Source: Dyella sp. 2HG41-7 (lineage in GTDB: Bacteria > Pseudomonadota > Gammaproteobacteria > Xanthomonadales > Rhodanobacteraceae). Taken from it: 64,000 nucleotides of DNA. The DNA lies in assembly GCF_021390675.1 (NCBI RefSeq), contig NZ_JAJEJV010000004.1, positions 3,534,001-3,598,000 on the forward strand, in the 5' to 3' direction. Of this stretch, positions 34,190 to 43,183 are shown piece by piece; position 1 is the stretch's first letter, and the number at the start of each line of letters is the position of its first letter. Under the pieces are notes generated by a model. The model was not told where the DNA came from, searched no databases, and saw only the letters and a program-made list of their open reading frames with translations. The position numbers were made by a program, and so were the translations under genes.

Positions 34190-35425
34190 TTACGGGGTTT
34201 GCACACTGACGTCCGAACCGTCTTTCAAATCGTCCGGCGGTGAAACGACCACGTTGTCGCCCGCATTCACGGACGCGGGAATCAGACGCATATCGCCATA
34301 GTCTTGCGCGGCGGGTTGCACCGATTGTTGGCGCGCCTTGCCGTTCGCAACGATGAAGACGCTTTCGCTGCCGTCGCGCTTGACGATCGCCTTGGCCGGC
34401 ACCAGCACGCCCTTCGGCGCTTGTGCGGTCGTGGCGGGCTTGGCTTCCAGGAACGATACGCGCACGCCCATATCCGGCACGATGCGCGAATCTTTTTGTT
34501 CCATCGCGACACGCACTTTTACCGTGGCTTTGCCGCGATCGGCAGCCGGCACGATGGCGATCACGTGCGCGGGAATTTTCCAGTCGGGATACGCATCGAG
34601 CACCGCTTCGGCCGACATCTTCGGCGTGACGCGTCCGATGTACGCCTCGTTGACGTCGACGTCGACTTCCAACGAATCCATATCCACGATGGTGCCGATG
34701 CCGGTACGCGTAAAACCGCCGCCAGCGGAGAACGGCGAAACGATTTCGCCGATCTGCGCATCTTTGGTGGTGATCACGCCATCGAACGGCGCACGAATCA
34801 CGCAATAGCCGTAATTGACTTGTGCTTCGACCACTTGCGCATCGGCAGCCGCCGCCTGTTTCTGTTGCGACAACAGCAGCGCGTTGGTGCTGTTGGCCTG
34901 CGTACGCGCTTGCTCGGCGGCCTGCTTGGAAATCAGGCCTTGTTTGGCGAGCGCTTCGTCGCGCGAGGCGTCGCGCTGATTCTGCGCCAGTTGCACCTGA
35001 TACTGAGCCACCAGCGCGTGCGCCGCTTTGGCTTGCGCAACGGCCGTGTCGAGCGCCGCCTTGTATTGGCTATCGTCCAAGCGCGCCAGCACTTGGCCGT
35101 TCTTCACGTGATCGCCTTCTTCGATCTGCACGGCGGTCAACGTGCCGGTGATCTGCGCGGAAACCGTCGCTTGCCGGCGCGCCGTGACATAACCGGTGGC
35201 CTGCAACACGGCGCCGGCCGAGTGATCGCTGGCCGCCGTCACCGCCTGCGCAGTATGAACGGCCACGCTGCGGTGGCTCGTCCACCACCAGGCCCCGGCG
35301 CCAGCCGCCAGCAACACCACAAGGATCGCCACGACGATCCACGGCCAGGGTCCCGGGCCGCTTTTATGGTCGTCGCGCTGATGACGCTCGATCCGCAATT
35401 CCTTTAATAGATCGGTATTACTCAC
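34190..35425 (-). CDS. Periplasmic adaptor (HlyD/RND-MFP family) of the ABC efflux operon
   Basis: A 411-residue membrane-anchored protein with one helix at about 28-48. The biotinyl-lipoyl-like half motifs (ATVSAQITGTLTAVQIEEGDHV and NYGYCVIRAPFDGVI) flank an alpha-hairpin rich in Ala and Gln (about 125-195). Beta-barrel and membrane-proximal parts follow. It is the first gene of an operon adaptor-ATPase-permease-permease, as in MacAB-like systems. No outer-membrane channel is encoded nearby, so a shared TolC is likely. Confidence 0.9.
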   Translation of the reverse strand: MSNTDLLKELRIERHQRDDHKSGPGPWPWIVVAILVVLLAAGAGAWWWTSHRSVAVHTAQAVTAASDHSAGAVLQATGYVTARRQATVSAQITGTLTAVQIEEGDHVKNGQVLARLDDSQYKAALDTAVAQAKAAHALVAQYQVQLAQNQRDASRDEALAKQGLISKQAAEQARTQANSTNALLLSQQKQAAAADAQVVEAQVNYGYCVIRAPFDGVITTKDAQIGEIVSPFSAGGGFTRTGIGTIVDMDSLEVDVDVNEAYIGRVTPKMSAEAVLDAYPDWKIPAHVIAIVPAADRGKATVKVRVAMEQKDSRIVPDMGVRVSFLEAKPATTAQAPKGVLVPAKAIVKRDGSESVFIVANGKARQQSVQPAAQDYGDMRLIPASVNAGDNVVVSPPDDLKDGSDVSVQTP

Positions 35426-35509
35426 GCTGATAGGCCTTGTTGTCCCCGACTTTGAACACGATAACGGCCCTGGCTAGGGATCGCCACGTGCGCTCATCAA
35501 CCCTTACCA

Positions 35510-35533
35510 ATGACAGCTGTCATGTCATATGAC
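35510..35533. promoter_or_regulatory. Two adjacent palindromes upstream of the ABC efflux operon
   Basis: A perfect 14-bp palindrome, ATGACAGCTGTCAT (35510-35523), is followed at once by GTCATATGAC (35524-35533), also perfect. They lie 85 bp upstream of the adaptor ATG and about 180 bp before the FAA-hydrolase gene. The shared TGTCAT units look like a repressor site. The rest of this 287-bp gap shows no gene. Confidence 0.45.
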
Positions 35534-35712
35534 GTGCGAGCACGCGAGGAATCGACATCCAGGCCCCGCGCACAAGGCCGCCTAAGGTCGCTGTTTTCGC
35601 TTGCGTACCGCTGACTTTGCATCGCCGAAACTGCAGATTGCTGACAACGCGCGATACCTGCCATGGCTAGTTTCTTGCCCCACAAGCGCATGGAACTGCT
35701 AACCTTTTTGGC

Positions 35713-36405
35713 ATGCGCTACCTCATCGATCCCCCTGCCATTCCCTCCCTCCCCGTCATCGGCCGCGAGGAACGTTTTCCCGTGCGCCGCGTGTTCTGCA
35801 TCGGCCGCAACTACGCCGAGCATGCGCGCGAGATGGGCGCCACCGTCGACGCGTCCGCACCGATGTTCTTCTGTAAGCCTGCCGATGCGGTGGTGACGGA
35901 CGGTGCGGATGTGGCGTATCCGCAAGCCACCCACGATCTGCATCACGAAGTGGAAATGGTGGTAGCGCTAAAAGCAGGCGGCCGCGATTTGAATGCTTCG
36001 CAAGCGGACGACGCGATCTTCGGTTACGGCGTGGGGCTCGACCTTACGCGGCGCGATCTGCAAGCGATCGCCAAGGCCAAGAGTCATCCGTGGGACGTCG
36101 CCAAGGCGTTCGATCATTCCGCGCCCGTTTCCGCATTGCGTTTGGCGAGCGATGCCGCTCCGCATGCTGAGACGCGCATCAGCCTGTATGTGAACGACGA
36201 TCTGCGCCAGCACGGTCAGCTCAAGGACATGGTGCACGGCGTAACGGACATCATCGTGGCCTTGTCCAAACTGTTCGAATTGAAACCTGGCGATCTTATT
36301 TTTACGGGTACGCCGGCGGGCGTGGCCGCTTTGCAGCGCGGCGATCGCTTCCGCGCGGAATTGGAAAACATCGCGCTGCTTGAGGGACGCGTCGGCAACG
36401 GATAA
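35713..36405 (+). CDS. Fumarylacetoacetate hydrolase-family protein
   Basis: A 230-residue protein with the FAH C-terminal fold. FCIGRNYAEHA begins the domain. HEVEMVVAL gives the metal ligands Glu79 and Glu81, with Asp109 in GLDLTRRD as the third, and the C-terminal DLIFTGTPAGVA closes it. Relatives are hydrolases, decarboxylases or oxaloacetate tautomerases acting on beta-keto acids; the sequence alone does not choose. It lies upstream of mscL with a 69-bp gap. Confidence 0.9.
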   Translation: MRYLIDPPAIPSLPVIGREERFPVRRVFCIGRNYAEHAREMGATVDASAPMFFCKPADAVVTDGADVAYPQATHDLHHEVEMVVALKAGGRDLNASQADDAIFGYGVGLDLTRRDLQAIAKAKSHPWDVAKAFDHSAPVSALRLASDAAPHAETRISLYVNDDLRQHGQLKDMVHGVTDIIVALSKLFELKPGDLIFTGTPAGVAALQRGDRFRAELENIALLEGRVGNG

Positions 36406-36474
36406 AGCGTTACCACGCTCGATGCATACGTTAAAGTTCTTCACGCCATTCGGCGCCAAATTGGGAGACGACAA

Positions 36475-36873
36475 ATGAGCATGTTGAAGGAGTTCAAGGA
36501 ATTTGCCATGCGTGGCAACGTGGTCGACATGGCGGTGGGTATCGTCATCGGCGCGGCGTTCGGCAAAATCGTTACGTCGCTGGTCAGCGACGTCATCATG
36601 CCGCCCATCGGCTGGGTCACCGGCGGTATCGACTTCTCCGACATGAAGTGGGTGATCAAACCCGCGGATGCCAGCAATCCGGCGCACAAGATTCCCGAAG
36701 TGGCGATTGCCTATGGCAGCTTCATCAACAGCATCATCGCCTTCCTGATCTTGGCGTTCGCCATCTTTATCCTGGTGAAGGTGATCAATAAGTTTTACAC
36801 CAAGGCCGCCGCCGCAACGCCGCCCGACGTCGCGCTGCTTACGGAAATTCGCGATCTGTTGAAAAACAAGTAA
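36475..36873 (+). CDS. mscL: Large-conductance mechanosensitive channel
   Basis: A 132-residue pentameric inner-membrane channel that opens under osmotic downshock. The N-terminal [20 protein letters not shown] holds the amphipathic helix and the start of TM1. TM2 is near 80-102, and the C-terminal bundle ends [20 protein letters not shown] precedes the ATG at 36475. It is complete and typical. Confidence 0.97.
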   Translation: MSMLKEFKEFAMRGNVVDMAVGIVIGAAFGKIVTSLVSDVIMPPIGWVTGGIDFSDMKWVIKPADASNPAHKIPEVAIAYGSFINSIIAFLILAFAIFILVKVINKFYTKAAAATPPDVALLTEIRDLLKNK

Positions 36874-36964
36874 TAACGCACATCCTTCACTCGGCCATGA
36901 CTTCTGGCCTAAGCACTCCCTGAGGCGAGCCCCATAATTTGGGGTTCGTCATCAGGAGCCGTCC

Positions 36965-38410
36965 ATGTCCCGCCCCTCCCTCACCCTGCTCGCCGCCAGC
37001 TTGATGCTGGCTACCGGATTTGTTTGCGCGAAAGATGCGCCCACCACGATCCCTGCATCCGCAGTTCAAACCGCAGAACATTTGCGCGACAAGGCCATGC
37101 ACGACGACACCGCGTACAAGCTGGTGGAAGGCCTTACCACCGAAGTGGGCGCACGCCTCGCCGGCGGCGTGAACGATCAGCGTGGCCGCGACTGGATGGT
37201 CGCCAAGTTCAAGGCGCTTGGTTTCGACAAGGTTTACACCGAAGAGGTGACGTACCCGCTGTGGGTGCGCCGCAGCGAGCATGGCGCCATCGTTGCGCCG
37301 TTTCCGCAGCCGTTGACGCTCACCGCATTGGGTTATTCGCCCGCGACGCCCAAGGGCGGCCTCACCGCGCAAGTGGTGCAGTTCGCCAACCTGGACGCCT
37401 TGAAAGCGGCCGATCCGGCCAGCGTGAAAGGTAAGATCGTCTATATCGGCGAACGCATGCAGCGTCACAAAGATGGCCTGGACTATGGCCGCATCGGCTC
37501 GCCGATTCGCGTAGAAGGCCCGGTGCTTGCGCAATCCAAAGGCGCCGCCGGTTACCTGTTGCGCTCGGCCGGCACCGACGCCGACAGCCGCACGCCGCAT
37601 ACCGGCGTGACCGGCTTTACCGATCCGACCAAAGCCATCCCCGCCGCCGCACTGACCAATCCGGATGCCGACCAGCTTGAACGCGTGCTGGCGCACGGCC
37701 AGCCGGTCACCGTCAAACTCGATCTGGATTGCGGCATTGAGGGCCAGTACACCGGCGCGAACGTGATCGGCGAAATCACCGGCAGCAAATATCCCGATCA
37801 AGTGATCGCCATCGGCGGCCATCTGGATTCCTGGGATCTGGGCACCGGCGCCATCGACGACGGCGCGGGCGTGGCGATTGCCGCCGGCGCGGCTAAGTTG
37901 ATCCACGACTTGCCGCAACGCCCGGATCGCACGATCCGCGTGATCGCCTTCGCCAACGAGGAAATGGGTTTGTGGGGTGGACGCGCGTACGCCGAAAAGC
38001 ATGCGTCGGAAGTGAGCAAATTCCAGCTTGGCACCGAATCGGATTTCGGCTCCGGCCCGGTGTGGAAGATGACCGCCAGCGTGAAACCCGAAGCACGCGG
38101 CGCCATCGCGCAGATCGCCAAGGTGCTGGCGCCGATTGGCGTGAGCTACGACGTCAAGAAACCTGGCGGCGGCGGCTCGGATCTTTCGCAGATGCACGGC
38201 AAAGGCATGGCCGCGCTCACGCTGACTCAGGACGGCACGTACTACTTCGATTGGCACCACACGCCCAACGATACGCTGGACAAGATCGATCCGAAGCAGC
38301 TGGCGCAGAACGTGGCGGTGTACGCGGTGTTCTCGTATATGGCCGCGCAGGCGGATGGCGACTTCGGTTCGGCGCCGGGCGCGTTTGCGCATGACAACGC
38401 TGAAGACTGA
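36965..38410 (+). CDS. Secreted M28-family zinc peptidase
   Basis: A 481-residue protein with a signal peptide ending GFVCAKDA. A PA-like insert lies at about 100-240, and the M28 catalytic domain follows. The metal ligands appear in GGHLDSWDLGTGAIDDGAG (His286 and nearby Asp) and in FANEEMGLWGG (the Glu general base and ligand), with a late His in WHHTPNDT. It probably acts as a periplasmic or secreted aminopeptidase or carboxypeptidase. It is transcribed alone and is followed by a strong terminator. Confidence 0.92.
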   Translation: MSRPSLTLLAASLMLATGFVCAKDAPTTIPASAVQTAEHLRDKAMHDDTAYKLVEGLTTEVGARLAGGVNDQRGRDWMVAKFKALGFDKVYTEEVTYPLWVRRSEHGAIVAPFPQPLTLTALGYSPATPKGGLTAQVVQFANLDALKAADPASVKGKIVYIGERMQRHKDGLDYGRIGSPIRVEGPVLAQSKGAAGYLLRSAGTDADSRTPHTGVTGFTDPTKAIPAAALTNPDADQLERVLAHGQPVTVKLDLDCGIEGQYTGANVIGEITGSKYPDQVIAIGGHLDSWDLGTGAIDDGAGVAIAAGAAKLIHDLPQRPDRTIRVIAFANEEMGLWGGRAYAEKHASEVSKFQLGTESDFGSGPVWKMTASVKPEARGAIAQIAKVLAPIGVSYDVKKPGGGGSDLSQMHGKGMAALTLTQDGTYYFDWHHTPNDTLDKIDPKQLAQNVAVYAVFSYMAAQADGDFGSAPGAFAHDNAED

Positions 38411-38434
38411 TCCATTTCCTATAGCGTGAAAGCA

Positions 38435-38466
38435 AGAAAGGCGGCTCGTGAGCCGCCTTTCTTTTT
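38435..38466. terminator. Strong bidirectional intrinsic terminator
   Basis: AGAAAGGCGGCTC (38435-38447) and GAGCCGCCTTTCT (38450-38462) pair along 12-13 bp, followed by a T run to 38466. It lies 24 nt after the M28 peptidase stop and just at the MarR stop codon on the other strand. Confidence 0.85.
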
Positions 38467-38944
38467 ACTCGGCCGAATCGTCGTCGCTACGCAGCGGCGG
38501 GTCGTCGGTGGTATCGAGCGCCTGCAGGTTTTCTTTGAGGCGCGTCATGATTTCCAGCGCATGCGTCAGTTCCTCGTAAGTAATGCCTGCGGTGCATTCA
38601 CGACGCAGATCGCGCGCGATGCGCTCCATGTCGTCGATCACCTCGCTGGCTTGCGCGGTGGTGTATAGGCGCCAGGCCCGCCGATCTTTCGGATCAGGCC
38701 TACGCTCCACGAAGCCGGCCGCCTGCAAGCGGTCGATCACTCGGCCCACGGCGATGGGCTCCATTTCGAGAAATTCGGCCAGCTCCGTCTGCCGCAGCCC
38801 TTCGCGGTGATACAGCATTTTGGTCGCGCGCCATTGGGCGCGCGTGAGCCCGAATTTCACCGCACGTCGGTCAAAATGCTTACGGAACAACAACGTGATG
38901 TCGTTCAGCAAGTAACCGAATGAAATGTCTTCCGTCTTTGGCAT
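38465..38944 (-). CDS. MarR-family transcriptional regulator
   Basis: A 159-residue winged-helix regulator. The DNA-binding region is GLRQTELAEFLEMEPIAVGRVIDRLQAAGFVERRPDPKDRRAWRLY (about 49-95), with the wing motif DPKDRR. It is divergent from the macrodomain gene across 51 bp that contains TGTC (38967-38970) and GACA (38977-38980) in inverted order, a possible autoregulatory site. The ligand is unknown. Confidence 0.92.
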   Translation of the reverse strand: MPKTEDISFGYLLNDITLLFRKHFDRRAVKFGLTRAQWRATKMLYHREGLRQTELAEFLEMEPIAVGRVIDRLQAAGFVERRPDPKDRRAWRLYTTAQASEVIDDMERIARDLRRECTAGITYEELTHALEIMTRLKENLQALDTTDDPPLRSDDDSAE

Positions 38945-38995
38945 GATGCAATCGCCCGGTAGAAGGTGTCACATTCGACAAGCATAAGCCGAATT

Positions 38996-39517
38996 ATGTC
39001 CCTTAGCGTCGTCACCGCCGATCTCACCCGACTGGCCCTGGATGCCATCGTAAACGCCGCCAACCCCGGTCTGCTGGGCGGCGGCGGCGTGGACGGGGCC
39101 ATTCATCACGCCGCGGGGCCCGCTCTGCTGGATGCCTGCCGCGCCATACCCGAGATCACGCCCGGCGTGCGGTGCCCGACCGGGGAGGCGCGCATCACGC
39201 CGGGATTCGCCCTGCCCGCGCGATTTGTCATCCATACCGTCGGCCCGATATGGCATGGCGGCAATAGCGGGGAACCAGACTTGCTCGCGCAGTGTTATCG
39301 GTCGTGCGTCGCGTTGGCGGTCGAATACGATATTCGCAACATTGGGTTTCCCGCGATAAGTTGCGGCGTCTACGGTTATCCGCCCGATCAAGCGGCCAGC
39401 GTGGCGATCGCGACACTTCGCGAAGCCCTTGCGGCTCATGTCGCGATAAACGTGCAACTCTGTTGCTACGGCGAACGCATGGCGTCGATTTGGCAACAAG
39501 CGCTCAATCGAGTTTGA
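38996..39517 (+). CDS. Macrodomain protein (O-acetyl-ADP-ribose deacetylase type)
   Basis: A 173-residue protein from the ATG at 38996; an in-frame GTG at 38966 would add ten residues. DAIVNAANPGLLGGGGVDGAIHHAAG at about 16-41 is the ADP-ribose-binding signature of YmdB-like macrodomains, and FPAISCGVYGYPPDQAA follows. The enzyme likely removes acetyl or ADP-ribosyl groups from small molecules or proteins. Its last 14 nt overlap the end of the convergent batD gene. It is divergent from a MarR regulator. Confidence 0.92.
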   Translation: MSLSVVTADLTRLALDAIVNAANPGLLGGGGVDGAIHHAAGPALLDACRAIPEITPGVRCPTGEARITPGFALPARFVIHTVGPIWHGGNSGEPDLLAQCYRSCVALAVEYDIRNIGFPAISCGVYGYPPDQAASVAIATLREALAAHVAINVQLCCYGERMASIWQQALNRV

Positions 39518-41225
39518 ACGGGTACAGCGGCGGCAAGGGCGAATCGGATTCGGCGGCATCGTCGCGTCGCCACGCAAATCCATGCGCGAACAATGTGGCG
39601 AGGTCGACGCGTTGTTCCGAGGAAACGTCGGCATACTGCTGACGTTGCAAAAGATCGATCGCTGCGCGTTGTTCGTCCGATGCCAAGGCATCGGCCACTT
39701 GACCGAGATTTCTCATCGCAGGTCGTTCCGAGCGCGCCCACGCGAGCAACCGACGCGCTTGTGTCGAACGATCGTCGCCGCGTGCGGCATCCAGAAATGC
39801 GTGGCGCAACCTTTTGATGGAATCGTCGTGCTTTGCCTCAACAACGACGACATGCCCGGATCGGCGACGCGCATACAACCAGCCGAACACGACCATGCTG
39901 ATCAACCACAGAGCGATACTGACCAACGCAATCCAACGCCATGGTGTCGTCGATGTTGTCGTCGCTGCGGCGCTTGTCGGCGCAGAGGCGGCAGCGTTCG
40001 TAGCGCCCGATGCGGATATCGACGTCGCGGTAGTCGGCGATGTAGCCGGCGTTCCGCTGGCCGCCAACACCGTCAAGGTGCGTGAAGGCACGGAGGCAAC
40101 GCGTTTTTGTCCCGTTTGCACATCGAACCATGTAAGCGTGATCTCGGGAATCGTGAGCGTGCCTGGGTGCTGCGGAAAAATTGCAAAACTGCGCTCGCGA
40201 TCGCCGGTCAACCATTCGCCATCATCGTGCGTGTTCGTGACGACTTTATCCGGATAGACCGTTGCGCCATCGATGGTGGAAAGACTCGGATCGGGCAACG
40301 CATCGCCGGGCAATCCTTGCGCCTTCACGACCATATGCAGATTGAGCGGCTGCCCGGCGGTCACTTTGTCGTCGCTAGGCATGCCTTGCAGTTCGAGCGT
40401 GAGCGAACGCGCCGGCAACCAATTGGTATTGCCCCAGTCGGCCGGCGGCGCTTGCACATCGATACTGAGCTGCAGCGAATCGGCCGTGACCGGCGAACTG
40501 TTGCCAAACAATCCGCCCGGACCGAAGAAATTTCCGGGATCGTTGGGATTGCCCGAGTCGGCGACTTCACCTTGAAATTCGACAGGTGGGATCGCAACCG
40601 ACCCGGCATGTTGCGGCGTCAACGCGTAATGCCGTTCGATAACTTGATAGCGCCGACCACTGCGCACAGTTTGATAATCGATGTCGTTACCCAGCTTGCG
40701 CAAATCCACACCGTCGGCATGCGGGTCGGACAAGCTTCCGCTGTTGAGATTGACGTCAAAAAAAAGACGAACCGTGTAGAGCAATTGCTGCCCGACATAC
40801 GCATGATTCGAACTAGCCGAGACATCGATAAAGACTTGTTTGTTCGTGTTCGAGCTCGTCGACGTATCCGGTGCGCCAACATGCAAGGTAAGCGGTTGCG
40901 TTTGACTCCCCCCAACCGTCAGCGAAGGAATTTGCACATCGCCGACATGCTTCGGGCGCAACGCGATGCCAATCACGAACTGCGCGCTCTGCCGTCCGTT
41001 GACGACGCTCAACGTGCTGTTGGATGACGTGCCGAGCACCTGAAAATCCTGATCGAGCACACTGAGATCGGGCGTGCTCGCGCCCATGGCGCCATCGATC
41101 GTGAGATTGAGCGTCACGGTTTCGCCCAAGTGCACGTCGTTGCGGTCCAGCGCGGCTTTCGCCGTGGCGGCCATCGCGTTCCACGGCAGCATCAAGCAAA
41201 GCAGCAACAGCCACCGGTGACTCAC
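39504..41225 (-). CDS. batD: BatD-like (BAM-domain) membrane protein
   Basis: A 573-residue protein with a signal peptide ending AMAATAKAAL. A long periplasmic region of beta-sandwich repeats follows (about 25-430), typical of BatD/oxygen-tolerance proteins. A Ser/Thr/Ala-rich stretch precedes a single membrane helix near 455-475 and a cytoplasmic tail of about 100 residues. It is the last gene of the MoxR-Bat operon, and its ATG overlaps the upstream stop by ATGA. The family is tied to aerotolerance and envelope stress; its molecular action is unknown. Confidence 0.88.
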   Translation of the reverse strand: MSHRWLLLLCLMLPWNAMAATAKAALDRNDVHLGETVTLNLTIDGAMGASTPDLSVLDQDFQVLGTSSNSTLSVVNGRQSAQFVIGIALRPKHVGDVQIPSLTVGGSQTQPLTLHVGAPDTSTSSNTNKQVFIDVSASSNHAYVGQQLLYTVRLFFDVNLNSGSLSDPHADGVDLRKLGNDIDYQTVRSGRRYQVIERHYALTPQHAGSVAIPPVEFQGEVADSGNPNDPGNFFGPGGLFGNSSPVTADSLQLSIDVQAPPADWGNTNWLPARSLTLELQGMPSDDKVTAGQPLNLHMVVKAQGLPGDALPDPSLSTIDGATVYPDKVVTNTHDDGEWLTGDRERSFAIFPQHPGTLTIPEITLTWFDVQTGQKRVASVPSRTLTVLAASGTPATSPTTATSISASGATNAAASAPTSAAATTTSTTPWRWIALVSIALWLISMVVFGWLYARRRSGHVVVVEAKHDDSIKRLRHAFLDAARGDDRSTQARRLLAWARSERPAMRNLGQVADALASDEQRAAIDLLQRQQYADVSSEQRVDLATLFAHGFAWRRDDAAESDSPLPPLYPFKLD

Positions 41226-43183
41226 GGTTGATCTCCTCCCGTCGGTTGTGCGCCCATGCGTTCGCGGTATTCGAGCTCAAACTTTCGCCGCAGCAATGCG
41301 CCCGGATCATCGGGAACGCGCTGAAGGTCCCGACGCGTATCGTTGGGCAATTTCGACAGCGGATCGTCGCTTTCGACGGCGCCCAGTTCATGGGTTTGCG
41401 AGCTGTCGGCTTTTTTCTGTTCGGCCGCCAACGCGTGATCCATCTGCGATTGCAATGCTTGCTGCGCTTTTGCGCTCTGCGCACGCTCAGCGCTCGATGA
41501 GGGTGCGGGAGCTGGCTTGGCCGAATCCTGCGCTAGATCCTGCTGCGTGTTTTGCGCTTGCTGATCGTTGGAAGAAGTATTTTGTTGGGAACTATCGTTT
41601 CCATTCGTCTGTTGAGCGCTTTCGTCGCGGCCATTCTGGTTTCTGGCGTCTTTGTTCTGATCACTTTGCCCGGCACTTTGCTGCCCGCCGGACTGACCGC
41701 TTTGCCCTTCGCTATTTTTTTGTTCGCTCGACGATTGGCCGCTGTGACCGCTCTGGTTGTTTTGACCGCTTTGGCCACCCGACTTTTGCTGTTGCGAGGA
41801 TGTCGAGGAATTCTGTGGCGGCTTACGCATAGCTTCTTCAACCAATTTGCGATTGACTCGCGCGTCGTCGTTGTGCGGATCGAGCTGCAACGCACGATCG
41901 TAGGCTTTGATGGCTTCCGGGTAACGACCTAGCTTGGCCAGCGCGTTTCCCAAGTTGTAGGGCGCATCCGCACCTTTGGCTTGCGCAAGCGCCTGGACTG
42001 CGGATGCATAGTCCTTGGCGCGATACGCAGCGGCCCCGCGCCAAACGGGATCGTGCGCCAATTGTTGCGCTTTCGCAGCATCACCTTGTCGCAACGCGCT
42101 TGCCGCTTGTTGATCGGCACGCTGCCACCAATCTTGCCAATCCGCCGCCTTGGCTTTCGTGGGCAGCATCGGCAACAAAACCAAAGGCAACAACAAAACC
42201 CATCCGCGACGAAACGCCATCGCAACCACCAGCAACAAAGGTAACAACAACCACGGACCGCGATCTTCCCATACATCGCTGCTCTGCCCCGTTGACACGG
42301 AGCCATGTTGCGGCAGCTGCAACTCAGCACGCAGCGCATTCACGTCGTCATTGTTCGACGTCATCGGAACGTATCGGCCGCCGCCTGCTTGCGCGAGTGC
42401 GGATAGGTTTTGATCGTCACGATGCGCGATCACCATATTGCCTTGATCATCGTGCAGAAAATTGCCATCAGCTTGCGTTACGGGCGCACCCTGAGGCGTA
42501 CCGATACCCAGTACGGAGATATGTATGCCGGACGATTTCGCAGCGCGGGCGGCAGCCTGCGCAGCGGCATTGGCGTCATCGGTGATCAATACGATCGAGC
42601 CATTGCTCAGCTTCGCATCGCGAATCAGTTGGACACCTTGTTCGATGGCCTGCGCCGCATTATCGCCGTCGACCGGCATAACATCCGGCGACATCGCGTC
42701 CAGCAAGGAATCCAGACTGTGCGCATCGCTCGTCAGCGGCGCCACCACGAAGGATTGACCTGCGTAGCCGATCAGCGCGTTCAGTCCATCATGATTGGCG
42801 GCGAGTAAATCGCGCGCTTTGTAACGCGCACGATCGATGCGATTCGGCGGGACATCGTGCGATTGCATACGCTGCGACAGTGAAATGGCCACGACCTGCG
42901 CGGCGCGGTCGGCGAACATGGGTTCGGCGACGCGACTCCATGTCGGACCCGCCAATGCCAATACACCTAGCATCCATCCCAACGCCGACAATATCGACGG
43001 CAGACGCGTCAGTTGCACTTTCCCGGTAACGACGAAGGGAAGCAGCTCCGGGTCGACAAGACGACCCAGAGCGCGATGCGATTTGTCGGCGCGCAAACCG
43101 ACCCACAGAAGCACTGGCAACGCGACAAGACCCAACAACCACATAGGTTGAAGAAAATGAAATTGGCGAAACGCCTCGATCAT
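41222..43183 (-). CDS. batB: BatB-BatC fusion: VWA-domain membrane protein with TPR and low-complexity tail
   Basis: A 653-residue protein from the ATG at 43183, which overlaps the batA stop (ATGA); the frame continues upstream inside batA. Two helices (about 14-30 and 64-82) precede a VWA domain at about 90-290. The MIDAS first motif reads S101-L-S-Q-R105 in place of D-x-S-x-S, so metal binding is probably lost. Two more helices follow, then TPR-like repeats near 395-455 (YNLGNALAKLGRYPEAIKAY), then a Gln/Ser/Asn/Gly-rich disordered stretch. BatC in other bacteria is this TPR part as a separate gene. Confidence 0.88.
   Translation of the reverse strand: MIEAFRQFHFLQPMWLLGLVALPVLLWVGLRADKSHRALGRLVDPELLPFVVTGKVQLTRLPSILSALGWMLGVLALAGPTWSRVAEPMFADRAAQVVAISLSQRMQSHDVPPNRIDRARYKARDLLAANHDGLNALIGYAGQSFVVAPLTSDAHSLDSLLDAMSPDVMPVDGDNAAQAIEQGVQLIRDAKLSNGSIVLITDDANAAAQAAARAAKSSGIHISVLGIGTPQGAPVTQADGNFLHDDQGNMVIAHRDDQNLSALAQAGGGRYVPMTSNNDDVNALRAELQLPQHGSVSTGQSSDVWEDRGPWLLLPLLLVVAMAFRRGWVLLLPLVLLPMLPTKAKAADWQDWWQRADQQAASALRQGDAAKAQQLAHDPVWRGAAAYRAKDYASAVQALAQAKGADAPYNLGNALAKLGRYPEAIKAYDRALQLDPHNDDARVNRKLVEEAMRKPPQNSSTSSQQQKSGGQSGQNNQSGHSGQSSSEQKNSEGQSGQSGGQQSAGQSDQNKDARNQNGRDESAQQTNGNDSSQQNTSSNDQQAQNTQQDLAQDSAKPAPAPSSSAERAQSAKAQQALQSQMDHALAAEQKKADSSQTHELGAVESDDPLSKLPNDTRRDLQRVPDDPGALLRRKFELEYRERMGAQPTGGDQP

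Noticed and set aside
36887-38392. 501-codon minus-strand open frame opposite the M28 peptidase
   Set aside because: The plus-strand peptidase has a signal peptide and metal motifs; the antisense product has none.
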